Positions 35,074-43,314 of a stretch of 52,226 nt of DNA are shown here, piece after piece. How positions within the stretch are numbered: position 1 is the stretch's first letter; the number at the start of each line of letters is the position of its first letter. The notes below the pieces were generated by a model that had not been told where the DNA came from, did no database searches, and saw only the letters and a list, made by a program, of their open reading frames with translations. This DNA is from Gammaproteobacteria bacterium. GTDB lineage: Bacteria; Pseudomonadota; Gammaproteobacteria; Steroidobacterales; GCA-2729495. Position numbers and translations under genes: made by a program. The stretch covers positions 1-52,226 of the forward strand of contig JABDLC010000079.1 in assembly GCA_013001905.1 (NCBI GenBank). The letters run 5' to 3'.

Positions 35074-36873
35074 CTATTTTTTTCCGTCACCCACCTGCAG
35101 TACCGCGAGAAACGCCTCCTGAGGAATCTCTACTGATCCGAACTGCTTCATACGTTTTTTGCCCGCCTTCTGCTTCTCAAGCAGTTTACGCTTGCGCGAA
35201 ATGTCGCCGCCATAACACTTGGCGGTTACATTCTTGCGCAAAGCTTTGACGGACGAGCGCGCAATAATATGCCCGCCGATTGCCGCCTGTATGGCCACTT
35301 CGAACATTTGCCGCGGGATGAGTTCGCGCAGCTTGTCGACCAGCTCACGACCTCTGCCGTAGGCCGAATCGCGGTGCACGATAACTGACAACGAATCGAC
35401 CGGATCCTTATTAATCAACACATCCAGTCGCACAAGGTCACCGGCCTTAAAGTCGGTCAGATGATAATCCAGTGAGGCGAAACCGCGGCTAATCGATTTC
35501 AGCCGGTCAAAGAAGTCCATAACGATTTCGGCCAGCGGCAACTCGTAATCCAGCTGCACGTGGTAACCGAGATGTTGCATCCGCTTTTGCACACCGCGCT
35601 TGTCGATACACAGCTGCATAACCTTACCGACATACTCTGACGGCGTCAGGATCGATGCCATCACGTACGGCTCGCGAATCTCATCGATACTCGCTGACGG
35701 CGGCAGGCCGGCGGGATTTTCGAGTCGCTTCACGGTGCCGTCCGTCAGCAGTACTTCATACACGACGGTGGGCGCCGTGCCGATCAGTTCCAGGCCGTAC
35801 TCGCGCTCCAACCGCTCCTGCACGATCTCCATGTGCAGGGTGCCGAGAAAACCGCAGCGGAAACCAAAACCCAATGCCTGCGATGATTCGGGTTCGAACT
35901 GCAACGCTGCATCATTGAGATGCAGTTTGCTCAGCGCATCACGAAAATCTTCAAAATCGTCAGAACTGATCGGGAAGAGCCCGGCAAATACCCGCGGCTG
36001 CACGTGCTGAAAACCGGGTAACGCTTTGTCGCAGGGTCGCGCCGCACTGGTCAGCGTGTCACCCACCGGCGCGCCGTGTATCTCTTTGATGCCGGCGACG
36101 ATGTAGCCGACCTCGCCTGCCCGTAAGCAGTCCCGCGGCGATTTCTTGGGCGTGTACACGCCAAGTTCTGTGACGATATGGTCATCACGGGTCGACATCA
36201 CCCGAATCTTGTCGCCTTTATTGAGCACGCCCTCAACAATCCGCACCAGCGAGACCACGCCGACGTAATTGTCGAACCATGAATCGACGATCAGCGCCTG
36301 CAGCGGCTCTTCCTCAGGAACAGCGGGTGCGGGTATCCGCTCTACCAGGCTGGCAAGCAATTCTTCGATACCCTGCCCGGTCTTCGCACTGACCATCAGC
36401 GCATCGCTTGCGTCGATGCCGATCACGTCTTCAATCTGCTGCTTCACACTATCGGGATCGGCCGACTGCAAATCGACCTTGTTCAAAACAGGAATGACCT
36501 CGAGCCCCTGGTCAATCGCCGTATAGCAATTCGCGACGCTCTGCGCCTCAACGCCCTGACTGGCATCAACGACCAGCAGCGCGCCCTCACAGGCCGCGAG
36601 CGAACGCGACACTTCATAGGAAAAGTCTACGTGGCCGGGCGTGTCGATGAAGTTCAGGTGATAAACCTCACCATCAGGATGCCGGTAGTCGAGCGACACG
36701 CTCTGGGCTTTGATCGTAATCCCGCGCTCTTTCTCGAGATCCATCGAGTCCAGCACCTGATCCCCCATCTCGCGCTCACTCAAACCACCGCAAGTCTGAA
36801 TAAAGCGGTCGGCGAGCGTCGACTTGCCATGGTCGATGTGCGCAATGATCGAAAAATTGCGGATGTTGCTCAT
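35074..36873 (-). CDS. lepA: Elongation factor 4 (LepA)
   Basis: Translational GTPase, 599 residues, the exact family length. N-terminus [20 protein letters not shown] with G1, G2 in [10 protein letters not shown]3 [18 protein letters not shown]4 NKVDL, then domains resembling EF-G and the unique C-terminal domain ending [14 protein letters not shown]. In this gene the start overlaps the grx stop (ATGA). lepA-lepB is a widely conserved pair. Confidence 0.97.
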   Translation of the reverse strand: MSNIRNFSIIAHIDHGKSTLADRFIQTCGGLSEREMGDQVLDSMDLEKERGITIKAQSVSLDYRHPDGEVYHLNFIDTPGHVDFSYEVSRSLAACEGALLVVDASQGVEAQSVANCYTAIDQGLEVIPVLNKVDLQSADPDSVKQQIEDVIGIDASDALMVSAKTGQGIEELLASLVERIPAPAVPEEEPLQALIVDSWFDNYVGVVSLVRIVEGVLNKGDKIRVMSTRDDHIVTELGVYTPKKSPRDCLRAGEVGYIVAGIKEIHGAPVGDTLTSAARPCDKALPGFQHVQPRVFAGLFPISSDDFEDFRDALSKLHLNDAALQFEPESSQALGFGFRCGFLGTLHMEIVQERLEREYGLELIGTAPTVVYEVLLTDGTVKRLENPAGLPPSASIDEIREPYVMASILTPSEYVGKVMQLCIDKRGVQKRMQHLGYHVQLDYELPLAEIVMDFFDRLKSISRGFASLDYHLTDFKAGDLVRLDVLINKDPVDSLSVIVHRDSAYGRGRELVDKLRELIPRQMFEVAIQAAIGGHIIARSSVKALRKNVTAKCYGGDISRKRKLLEKQKAGKKRMKQFGSVEIPQEAFLAVLQVGDGKK

Positions 36874-37103
36874 GCGTCAAGGGCTGCCAACAGCGCGGCC
36901 TCATCAAGTTCGTATCGGCAAACTTCCTTGCCGTCTATTTCAAGCACGGGGATCTCCAGCGCAAAGGCTTCATACCACTCTGGATTGGTGTCGATATCGC
37001 GCACCACAATAGTCGCGCGACCACGACACAGAGGCTCTGCACGTTCGTGCATCACCTCGCACAAATGGCAGCCCTGACGGCTGTATAGAATGACATCGCG
37101 CAC
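36870..37103 (-). CDS. Glutaredoxin-like protein (DUF836)
   Basis: 77 residues with a thioredoxin fold pattern: [17 protein letters not shown] carries a CxxC active site (CHLC), cis-proline region IPVLEID, and helix end. Members of this small family are found throughout gammaproteobacteria; specific role unknown. GTG start at 37101-37103; the stop overlaps the lepA start by 4 bases. 21 bases after rseC. Confidence 0.9.
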   Translation of the reverse strand: MRDVILYSRQGCHLCEVMHERAEPLCRGRATIVVRDIDTNPEWYEAFALEIPVLEIDGKEVCRYELDEAALLAALDA

Positions 37104-37124
37104 AGCAGACCCGAATCCGACGGA

Positions 37125-37571
37125 TCAGGATCCGACAGCAGAACCGCGCCCCGACGGGACAATAACCAGCCGCGCAAGCAGGCCGCGGCTTCCAGACGCC
37201 GAATCATACAGCTTCAGCCCTGTTACGCCCACAAGCAGGCCTGCCAGCGCGCCTGCAGCTGCGGCGAGGTCGCCGCCATCGGGAACGAGCGATGTCACCA
37301 GCATTGCACCCGCGAGCAACAATAGCGCCATGCAGGGAAACACCAGCGCACACAGGGCCAGCAAGCCGGCCGCCGGGAAACTTGCGGTGTAGCGCGCCGC
37401 TGCACCCTGGCTTGCCGGCACGTGGAACGGAAAACGCTCGGTGCGCGTCAATACGCTGGACGCGCAGTGGCCGGACTGACTGCAATTCCCGCACGCCGAC
37501 GCACGCTCCGCCACCAGCGCATGACCGGCCCGGTCGAACACAAGTTCGCGGGAAAGCTCAGGCTGTGTCAT
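37125..37571 (-). CDS. rseC: RseC/MucC-family sigma-E regulator
   Basis: 148 residues. N-terminal domain has the cysteine pattern ERASACGNCSQSGHCASS (C-x2-C-x5-C), as in RseC/MucC, followed by two membrane helices (about 68-90 and 95-125). RseC is a mild positive modulator of sigma-E in E. coli and of the SoxR-reducing system. Here it is separated from rseB by the SGNH-SGNH-DUF5989 cassette, and no mucD follows. ATG at 37569-37571, 18 bases after the DUF5989 stop. Confidence 0.9.
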   Translation of the reverse strand: MTQPELSRELVFDRAGHALVAERASACGNCSQSGHCASSVLTRTERFPFHVPASQGAAARYTASFPAAGLLALCALVFPCMALLLLAGAMLVTSLVPDGGDLAAAAGALAGLLVGVTGLKLYDSASGSRGLLARLVIVPSGRGSAVGS

Positions 37572-37589
37572 CGCAGACCCGCTAATAAC

Positions 37590-37730
37590 TCAGAAAACCT
37601 GATACTGAAACGGCAGATTGCCGCCGTCGCCGGCCAGTATAAGCACGCCGAGCAGCACCGCCCAGATCACGAAAAACGCAATAATCCAGCGTTTATAACG
37701 GGCCAGAAAACCGGGTTTGGATTCACTCAT
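37590..37730 (-). CDS. DUF5989-like small membrane protein (46 residues)
   Basis: I found this by reading the 150-base gap. From ATG 37728-37730 the frame gives MSESKPGFLARYKRWIIAFF, then a hydrophobic stretch ending LLGVLILAGDGGNLPFQYQVF and TGA at 37590-37592. A basic N-terminal arm, one membrane helix (about 15-33) and a terminal PFxYxxF motif fit the DUF5989 family. Known members, from my memory of the family, are often found with carbamoyltransferases and SGNH hydrolases in polysaccharide clusters. Its start overlaps the upstream SGNH gene by 8 bases, so it is probably coupled to it. Function unknown. Confidence 0.72.
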   Translation of the reverse strand: MSESKPGFLARYKRWIIAFFVIWAVLLGVLILAGDGGNLPFQYQVF

Positions 37731-38709
37731 TGCTTACACTCCCGCGGGCAATAAAGTCTTTAGAAAAGTCGGCAATCATGCGGTGTGCAGGTGCATTCGG
37801 ATGCGCGTCATCCAGCGCCACCCACAAGGTCTCCGGCGCCTCTGTGTAGGTCGCGAAGTCATCGGTCAGATCGATGGCCGCAATATTGTTCGCCTGCAGG
37901 AAATCATAGACCTTGCGATATTCGTTGCTGAACGGATAGTCAGTCAGGTTGTGAAGCTCCGGTATCATGACAACCTGTAGCTGGATGCCCCGCTCTTCAC
38001 ACAAACCCTGCAGCTCGAGAAATGCCTCTTTCATGGCGACAAAACCCGGCTGATCATCCTCATACAGGTCACTGTAAAAGCTCTCGAAGGTCTGCCCGGG
38101 CGCAGTGCGGGTAAGCAGGCCACGCACTCTGGACCACAGAAAGGTCACAGAGCGCAGACGCGCAATGGGCGTCCACTTCGACCGTACGGGCGTTACTTCC
38201 GCGTCGTTAATAAAGAAGAACACAACCACTTTGTCGGGGTTGTAGGCCAGCCCTTTTTCACGGAGCAGGTTGACCTGCTGGACAGTGTTGTAATTACCGT
38301 GCCCGGTGTTGATCATTTCGACGGGCCGGATCTGACCCAGTTCGCGTTCCAGAATCGCCTCATAGGTATCTTCTTGCTCCACGCCCCAACCGAAGGTCAG
38401 CGAATCGCCGAGCACGACGATACGGTGCGCTGCGGTTCGCTCGAGGCTGTATTCCTCGTCGCGAAAGCCATCCGAATTGATTTTCACATCCACACCCATC
38501 AGGTGCGCCTCTGCACCGGGCCGGTGCACGTGCCCGATGTTCGGGTTGTCGGCCTTTTGTTTGAGCTCAGTCGCATAACGCGACATTTCCACGTCATAGT
38601 AGATCGCCACGCGCGTGTATATCTGTAGCGTGACCTCCAGCAATACGAGAAAAATAATCAGGGAGACGCACATTGCCGCCAGCCCTTTCAGTATTTCATT
38701 AATATTCAT
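37723..38709 (-). CDS. Membrane-anchored SGNH/GDSL-type hydrolase (second copy)
   Basis: 328 residues. An N-terminal helix (about 10-32) anchors it with the bulk in the periplasm. All four SGNH blocks are present: block I VVLGDSLTFGWG (Ser103), block II MINTGHGNY (Gly136), block III FFFINDAE (Asn168), block V DDAHPNAPAH (Asp300, His303). A motif NSDGFRDEEYSLE (about 78-90) is shared with the upstream gene (NSQGLADQEYPLE), showing paralogy. Hydrolases or O-acyltransferases of this class modify envelope polysaccharides, peptidoglycan or lipids; here no substrate can be read. Its start overlaps the upstream gene by 4 bases; its end overlaps the DUF5989 gene by 8. Confidence 0.86.
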   Translation of the reverse strand: MNINEILKGLAAMCVSLIIFLVLLEVTLQIYTRVAIYYDVEMSRYATELKQKADNPNIGHVHRPGAEAHLMGVDVKINSDGFRDEEYSLERTAAHRIVVLGDSLTFGWGVEQEDTYEAILERELGQIRPVEMINTGHGNYNTVQQVNLLREKGLAYNPDKVVVFFFINDAEVTPVRSKWTPIARLRSVTFLWSRVRGLLTRTAPGQTFESFYSDLYEDDQPGFVAMKEAFLELQGLCEERGIQLQVVMIPELHNLTDYPFSNEYRKVYDFLQANNIAAIDLTDDFATYTEAPETLWVALDDAHPNAPAHRMIADFSKDFIARGSVSNE

Positions 38710-39692
38710 TCAACACCGGTCGTGATTGGGTGATTAGTCAATTCTTCAAACAGCCCCTGCGCGATCCGCCTGTGCGACGCTGCGTTCGGGTGATGATCGG
38801 TTCTGCTAACCGCATTGCCATCACCCAGAATCCACTGGTAGGCAGGCACGTATTGCACATCATACCTGTCTGCAGTCGCGCGGATCTGTTGCTCAAAATC
38901 GTAATCCGGCGTCGAGAACGACAACCAGATCAGCATCGCGGGTATCTCGCGCTCGTCGGCGATCTCGCCGATGTCCTTTATTGCACGCAGAATTTGCTCG
39001 CGATACAAATCAAGCCGCCCGGTGGCGATCATCGTGCGCGTCTTGTTCGCCGGCGGGTAATGCCCGGTGCCAAGTTTCTGATCAATAGCCCGCAACACGT
39101 AGGACTGCAGGAATGGATGCGTGGGCTCAGGCAGCGGCGGAACCTCGCTGCGCGATTCCCACACTATCGCGGGGGTGTAGGTAGTAATCGCCGCCAGCAC
39201 CATGTCGGGCTGCCAGTCGGGCGTGCGATGGCGCAGCGTCGCCACGATTTCTCCCAGACCATACATCTCCACCGCGAAATTAATCAGCTCATATTTCTGG
39301 TTCGGGTAGGCTTCATTCAGCATCTCCTCCAGCACCGAGTGGTACACGTCTTGTTGACTGACACCGGAAGCCATTGTCCATGAGCTCCCGATGACTGCGA
39401 CGCGTTTGCTGCCCGCCGGTTTTTCGAGCGGGTATTCCTGATCCGCCAGACCCTGTGAATTCGTATGCAACTCAGCACCACGAAACCATTCGCGGAGATT
39501 GGGCCGCAGCCGGAAATAAATATCAGGGTGGCTCGCCGGCTCGATGAAGTCTGTCAGCATCAGCTGATTAACGCGATTGAATTTGGCCGGATTAAACGCC
39601 GCGGGCCCGGCAACGTAGACCCGGTACGTTTGCTCAACAGCGAGAAAGCAAAACACCGCAAACGCGGCGATTTTCAACACGGACTTCAACAC
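38706..39692 (-). CDS. Membrane-anchored SGNH-like protein (first copy, altered oxyanion hole)
   Basis: 328 residues, the same length as the second copy. An N-terminal helix (about 4-22) anchors it. Block I is VAVIGSSWTMASG (Ser104 in the nucleophile position, with Ser103 replacing Asp), block V is DHHPNAASH (Asp299, His301). The block II glycine and block III asparagine are not conserved: the stretches read INFAVEMYG and LAAITTYTP, with Ala and Thr in the aligned positions. Either it uses a different oxyanion arrangement or it is an inactive partner. GTG start at 39690-39692, 68 bases after rseB. Confidence 0.8.
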   Translation of the reverse strand: MLKSVLKIAAFAVFCFLAVEQTYRVYVAGPAAFNPAKFNRVNQLMLTDFIEPASHPDIYFRLRPNLREWFRGAELHTNSQGLADQEYPLEKPAGSKRVAVIGSSWTMASGVSQQDVYHSVLEEMLNEAYPNQKYELINFAVEMYGLGEIVATLRHRTPDWQPDMVLAAITTYTPAIVWESRSEVPPLPEPTHPFLQSYVLRAIDQKLGTGHYPPANKTRTMIATGRLDLYREQILRAIKDIGEIADEREIPAMLIWLSFSTPDYDFEQQIRATADRYDVQYVPAYQWILGDGNAVSRTDHHPNAASHRRIAQGLFEELTNHPITTGVE

Positions 39693-39760
39693 GAGCGGGC
39701 TTTCTCTTTGGTATCAGGTAGCTGCAGACCCAACGGAGTGTACAGAACCTGCGCGGCAGG

Positions 39761-40771
39761 CTACAGCGATCCGGATAGCTGCATGGCCGCGGCGAACTGC
39801 TCCACCGTCAACGGCGGCACCTCGCCCATTGCAGTGACCAGCATGCCCTCGCGCAGCAGCGAATACGCATTCGCGGCGCCCATCATCGACAGCCCTTCGG
39901 CCTGTTCAGAGGCCGCAACAGCCGCATCAATGAACACCGACACGGTCGCAAGCCCGTCTGAATACACGTGATGGACCCGCGGCGCCGCGCTCATGTCGGT
40001 GTATTCGACCGTATCCGAAGTCAACATAAAGCCGCCCGGCAGCTCCGTCGGCACCCAGCGTCGCAGTTCGGGAGGCATGGTCGCTGTCGCCGACGCGCGC
40101 GGGCGTTCGCTCTGCCTTACCCAGGTGAAATTGCGGGTGTCGAGCGATGTCTCCACGTCAGCGGTGGCGACCTCTGTAGGAAAATCGATCTGAATGAACC
40201 GGATTTCTTCCAGAGGCATGCTGGATTCTTCGCCGATCAATTGCGACTTCAGCGGCATATTGCTTTCGCGGTCGACCCACAACCGATAGCCATACCGGTA
40301 CCCGTCCCTGGGGCTGACGATGATCAGCTCGGTCTGACGACCGGCGACCCGTTCCGGCTCGCCCAAACTGAGTTCGTAATAGGCACTCAGGTCGCCGCTG
40401 ATAAATGGCAATCCCGCCTGCAGAGGACCGCCTTTCGCCGAGCGGCCCACCCGGGATTCAACAACAACTGAGCGGTTGCTCGGAAAAATACAGATCAGCT
40501 CACGGGAAGTGCGGATGATCTCCGCACCGGCCCCGTCCAGCGCAACGATGCGCTCCACCACTTTGCCGTCTGCAACCCGATGGTAAACCCGGAAGGTCTC
40601 AACATTTCCGGGCGTCATGTAAAGAAAGGTGCCCGTGTAATTGCTGAACTCGACCGCTTCGGCCATGCGCAACAGCCACTCCTGTGGCGTTTGCGCGTGT
40701 GCGCTGCTCACTAGCAGCAACAACGTGGCGACCAGAGCCCCACGCAGACTGCCTACGGTTACTTTCACCAA
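39761..40771 (-). CDS. rseB: Sigma-E regulatory protein RseB/MucB
   Basis: Periplasmic protein that binds RseA and shields it from DegS; senses LPS or lipoprotein signals. About 336 residues: signal peptide (about 1-26, ending SAHA-QTPQEW), a large domain (about 28-215) with FSNYTGTFLYM and a C-terminal domain (about 235-335) with LPGGFMLT. The start is TTG at 40771 or GTG at 40768. A CCTGC-GCG-GCAGG hairpin (39748-39760) lies just after the stop, before the SGNH cassette; it has no T-run. Confidence 0.95.
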   Translation of the reverse strand: MVKVTVGSLRGALVATLLLLVSSAHAQTPQEWLLRMAEAVEFSNYTGTFLYMTPGNVETFRVYHRVADGKVVERIVALDGAGAEIIRTSRELICIFPSNRSVVVESRVGRSAKGGPLQAGLPFISGDLSAYYELSLGEPERVAGRQTELIIVSPRDGYRYGYRLWVDRESNMPLKSQLIGEESSMPLEEIRFIQIDFPTEVATADVETSLDTRNFTWVRQSERPRASATATMPPELRRWVPTELPGGFMLTSDTVEYTDMSAAPRVHHVYSDGLATVSVFIDAAVAASEQAEGLSMMGAANAYSLLREGMLVTAMGEVPPLTVEQFAAAMQLSGSL

Positions 40772-40774
40772 CGG

Positions 40775-41443
40775 TTATTCACTAAAACTGGCTTGTTGCA
40801 CATACATGCGGGAGTCTGCGATTGCGCCCTGTAACGGCGACGAATAGTCGCCATGCGAGATAAGATAGCTGCGCATGCGCTCCTGATTCAAGCGAATACG
40901 GCGGAGCTCACGCTGATGACGCTCCATCCGCGCATCCAGATCAGCTGCCGCGCCCGCTTCGGTATCCGACACAAGCGTCGGCCGTGGCGTTGCAGAACCT
41001 TGCAGCGGCTGCATGCCCTGTAGCGGCGACGGATCAGCCGCCGCCAGCTGCGCCGGGCCATCGCTATCGGCAGTCTGCGAGCCGAAGTTGCCCGCCAGAA
41101 ATACCGCCATGACGCCCACCAATGCGGTCGCAGCGACCAGGTAACGATTGAACCCGGGCCGGACGGTTGCCTGCGCAGCCGTGGCCGTAGCCTGAACTCC
41201 GTCGGAGGGTGCTGTCACCGGGGGCTCTTCAAGAGCCGACATGATGCCTCGTCGCATACTAATGCCGGCATCGCCGTCATTACGCATGGCACCGCCCATC
41301 AGCGCATAGCGGTCCAGCGTTGCGCGGTAGCCTTCATCAAGCTCCAGCCTGCGAACCAACAGCGCCAGCTCTTCTTCCGGCAGTTCGCCGTCAAGAAATG
41401 CTGATAACTGCTCTTCTATATGTCGGGTTACATCTTTTTCCAT
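40775..41443 (-). CDS. rseA: Anti-sigma-E factor RseA/MucA
   Basis: 222 residues. The N-terminal RseA domain (about 1-75; MEKDVTRHIEEQLSAFLDGE, ELALLVRRLELD) holds sigma-E. One membrane helix lies at about 101-119, and the rest (120-222) is periplasmic, rich in charged helices (RMERHQRELRRIRLNQERM) near the end. In known systems DegS and RseP cleave this protein to free sigma-E. Two stretches encode S-P-L-Q-G (about 137 and 203), from similar DNA. ATG at 41441-41443. Confidence 0.94.
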   Translation of the reverse strand: MEKDVTRHIEEQLSAFLDGELPEEELALLVRRLELDEGYRATLDRYALMGGAMRNDGDAGISMRRGIMSALEEPPVTAPSDGVQATATAAQATVRPGFNRYLVAATALVGVMAVFLAGNFGSQTADSDGPAQLAAADPSPLQGMQPLQGSATPRPTLVSDTEAGAAADLDARMERHQRELRRIRLNQERMRSYLISHGDYSSPLQGAIADSRMYVQQASFSE

Positions 41444-41503
41444 AGCCGTTCTTCCGTGGCGGCCTTAGCCGCACCTGATCACACCTGCTTAATCAGACTT
41501 ACT

Positions 41504-42097
41504 TCAATGGTCGTCCTGTGTTTCATCAATCAATGGACGTATGCGTTTGTCGATAGCTTCACGAGCGCGAAATATCCGCGACCTCACCGTGCCGACCGGA
41601 CATTCCATCACCTGCGCGATCTCGTCATAACTCAGCCCGTCGATTTCCCTGAGGATAATCGCGGTGCGCAGGTCATCAGGTAAATCCTGAATCGCTGCCT
41701 CGACCGTCTCACGCAGTTCCTCACCCATCGCTTTGCGCTCGGGCGAATCGTGATCCTGCATGCGTGCGTGCCAGTCAAACTGTTCCGGCTCGGAGATCTC
41801 CGAGGAGTGATCCAACGGCCGGCGCGACGCCGCAACCAGATGATTTTTTGCCGTATTAATAGCTATCCGATACATCCATGTATAAAACGCGCTGTCGCCT
41901 CTGAACTTCGGGATTGCCCGATACGCTTTCAGGAATGCCTCCTGCGCGACATCCAGAGCCTCAGCATGATCTTTCACATAACGCATAATCAGCTTCACTA
42001 TCCTTTGCTGGTATTTGAGTACCAGAAGGTCAAACGCGTGCTTATCACCCGCCCGCACACGGTCGACCAGAAACTGATCATTAGCTCTGTCGCTCAT
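41504..42097 (-). CDS. rpoE: RNA polymerase sigma factor RpoE (sigma-E / AlgU)
   Basis: Extracytoplasmic-function sigma factor for envelope stress, 197 residues. Region 2 (about 20-90) includes QEAFLKAYRAIPKFRGDSAF and TWMYRIAINTAKN; region 4 (about 130-185) includes LPDDLRTAIILREIDGLSYDEIA and CPVGTVRSRIFRAREAI (quoted in parts). Followed by rseA, rseB and, after an inserted cassette, rseC. A matching sigma-E promoter lies upstream. ATG at 42095-42097, with GAGGG just before. Confidence 0.97.
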   Translation of the reverse strand: MSDRANDQFLVDRVRAGDKHAFDLLVLKYQQRIVKLIMRYVKDHAEALDVAQEAFLKAYRAIPKFRGDSAFYTWMYRIAINTAKNHLVAASRRPLDHSSEISEPEQFDWHARMQDHDSPERKAMGEELRETVEAAIQDLPDDLRTAIILREIDGLSYDEIAQVMECPVGTVRSRIFRAREAIDKRIRPLIDETQDDH

Positions 42098-42142
42098 GGC
42101 GAGCCCTCGTCGAAACCAGGTCCAGACACCAGCGACGTTAAG

Positions 42143-42169
42143 GTAGACAGGGGTTGTAGGGGAAAGTTC
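42143..42169 (-). promoter_or_regulatory. Sigma-E promoter of the rpoE operon (autoregulatory)
   Basis: On the minus strand GAACTT (42164-42169) is followed by a 16-base spacer and TCTAC (42143-42147). This matches the known sigma-E consensus (GAACTT, N16, TCTGA/TCTAA). It lies about 46 bases upstream of the rpoE ATG, with a start predicted near 42136. The operon would therefore respond to its own product. Confidence 0.72.
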
Positions 42170-42230
42170 GCCAAAGCGGGGGAATATCGGTTAGCTGCCG
42201 TAACGCAACAATAGCACGGCCTGCAGCCAC

Positions 42231-42494
42231 TCACTCGGGGCCGTTTTCGAGCAGGTCAGCGATAATGCCCGCCACCCCTGCATCGTCTGTGCTCGAACGA
42301 CCTGTTAAGAGCGCGAGTATTTCCGGATCAGGCGTCGTCAGCAAGCGTCGGAATGCGGCCTGTGTTTCCGCGTCACTGGTTGGGTAGACCTTGTCCACAT
42401 ACTTCAACAGCAGCATGTCGAGCTCACGCATACCGCGCCGGCAGCGCCAGCGCAGTTGCGCCAGCTGCGGATCGTGAGGTTGTGTACTGTTCAT
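42231..42494 (-). CDS. sdhE: FAD assembly factor SdhE
   Basis: 87 residues, promotes covalent FAD attachment to SdhA. The RGxxE motif is clear in RRGMRELDMLLLKYVDKVYP, and ALLTG lies near the end. Separated from sdhB by 24 bases and placed at the end of the sdh operon, unlike E. coli, where sdhE is next to ygfZ. Confidence 0.94.
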   Translation of the reverse strand: MNSTQPHDPQLAQLRWRCRRGMRELDMLLLKYVDKVYPTSDAETQAAFRRLLTTPDPEILALLTGRSSTDDAGVAGIIADLLENGPE

Positions 42495-42518
42495 CGGTCG
42501 GGCCGACTGAGTGACACT

Positions 42519-43301
42519 TTAGTGGCTGCGCGCCGCAAGCATCTTTTTCGTTTCCGCGATAGCTTGCGCCGGATTCAGATCCTTCGGGCACGCGTTAGTG
42601 CAGTTCATGATCGTATGGCAGCGGTATAACCGGAACGGATCTTCCAGTTCATCGAGACGCTCGCCGGTCGCTTCGTCACGACTGTCGACCAGCCAGCGGT
42701 AAGCAGCCAGCAAGGCAGCGGGGCCCAGATAGCGATCACTGTTCCACCAGTAACTCGGGCAACTGGTTGAGCAACACGCACACAGGATGCAGGCTGACGG
42801 GCTGTTGATTTTTTCCTGGTCATCTTTTGATTGCAGGCGCTCACTGTCCGACGGCGCCGGCGTGCGTGTCTGCAACCACGGCTTAATCGACGCGTATTGC
42901 GCGTAGAAATTGGTGAGGTCAGGAACCAGATCTTTCACCACCGGCATATGCGGCAGCGGATAAATCTTGACTTCGCCTTTCAGGTCTTCGGTCGCCTGAG
43001 TACAGGCCAGAGTATTGCCGCCCGCTATGTTCATGGCGCACGAGCCACAGATGCCCTCGCGGCAGGAACGACGGAACGTGAGCGTGGGATCAATCTCGTT
43101 CTTAATCTTGATCAGCACGTCAAGAACCATCGGGCCACAGCTGTCCATATCGACTTCGTAGGTATCCAGGCGCGGATTCTCGCCGCTGTCCGGGTCGTAA
43201 CGGTAAATCGAAAAGGTCCGAACATTGGCGGCGCCCTGCGGCGCTTTGAAATGCTTACCCGGTTTGATCCGGGAATTCGGCGGTAGCTGGAATTCAGCCA
43301 T
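42519..43301 (-). CDS. sdhB: Succinate dehydrogenase iron-sulfur subunit
   Basis: Carries three Fe-S clusters from FAD to quinone. 260 residues. [2Fe-2S] cysteines in [22 protein letters not shown] (quoted in two parts: [15 protein letters not shown]); [4Fe-4S] and [3Fe-4S] in [16 protein letters not shown] and [21 protein letters not shown] at 43299-43301; 13 bases after sdhA. Confidence 0.97.
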   Translation of the reverse strand: MAEFQLPPNSRIKPGKHFKAPQGAANVRTFSIYRYDPDSGENPRLDTYEVDMDSCGPMVLDVLIKIKNEIDPTLTFRRSCREGICGSCAMNIAGGNTLACTQATEDLKGEVKIYPLPHMPVVKDLVPDLTNFYAQYASIKPWLQTRTPAPSDSERLQSKDDQEKINSPSACILCACCSTSCPSYWWNSDRYLGPAALLAAYRWLVDSRDEATGERLDELEDPFRLYRCHTIMNCTNACPKDLNPAQAIAETKKMLAARSH

Positions 43302-43314
43302 GGGACATCCTCAG

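Noticed and set aside
39748-39760. Terminator after rseB
   Set aside because: CCTGC-GCG-GCAGG hairpin has no T-run, and the downstream genes are on the same strand; could be an RNA processing or stability element.
40810-41050. Repeat within rseA (two SPLQG stretches with similar DNA)
   Set aside because: About 20 similar bases only; may be chance or a short duplication in a flexible periplasmic region, too weak for a feature.
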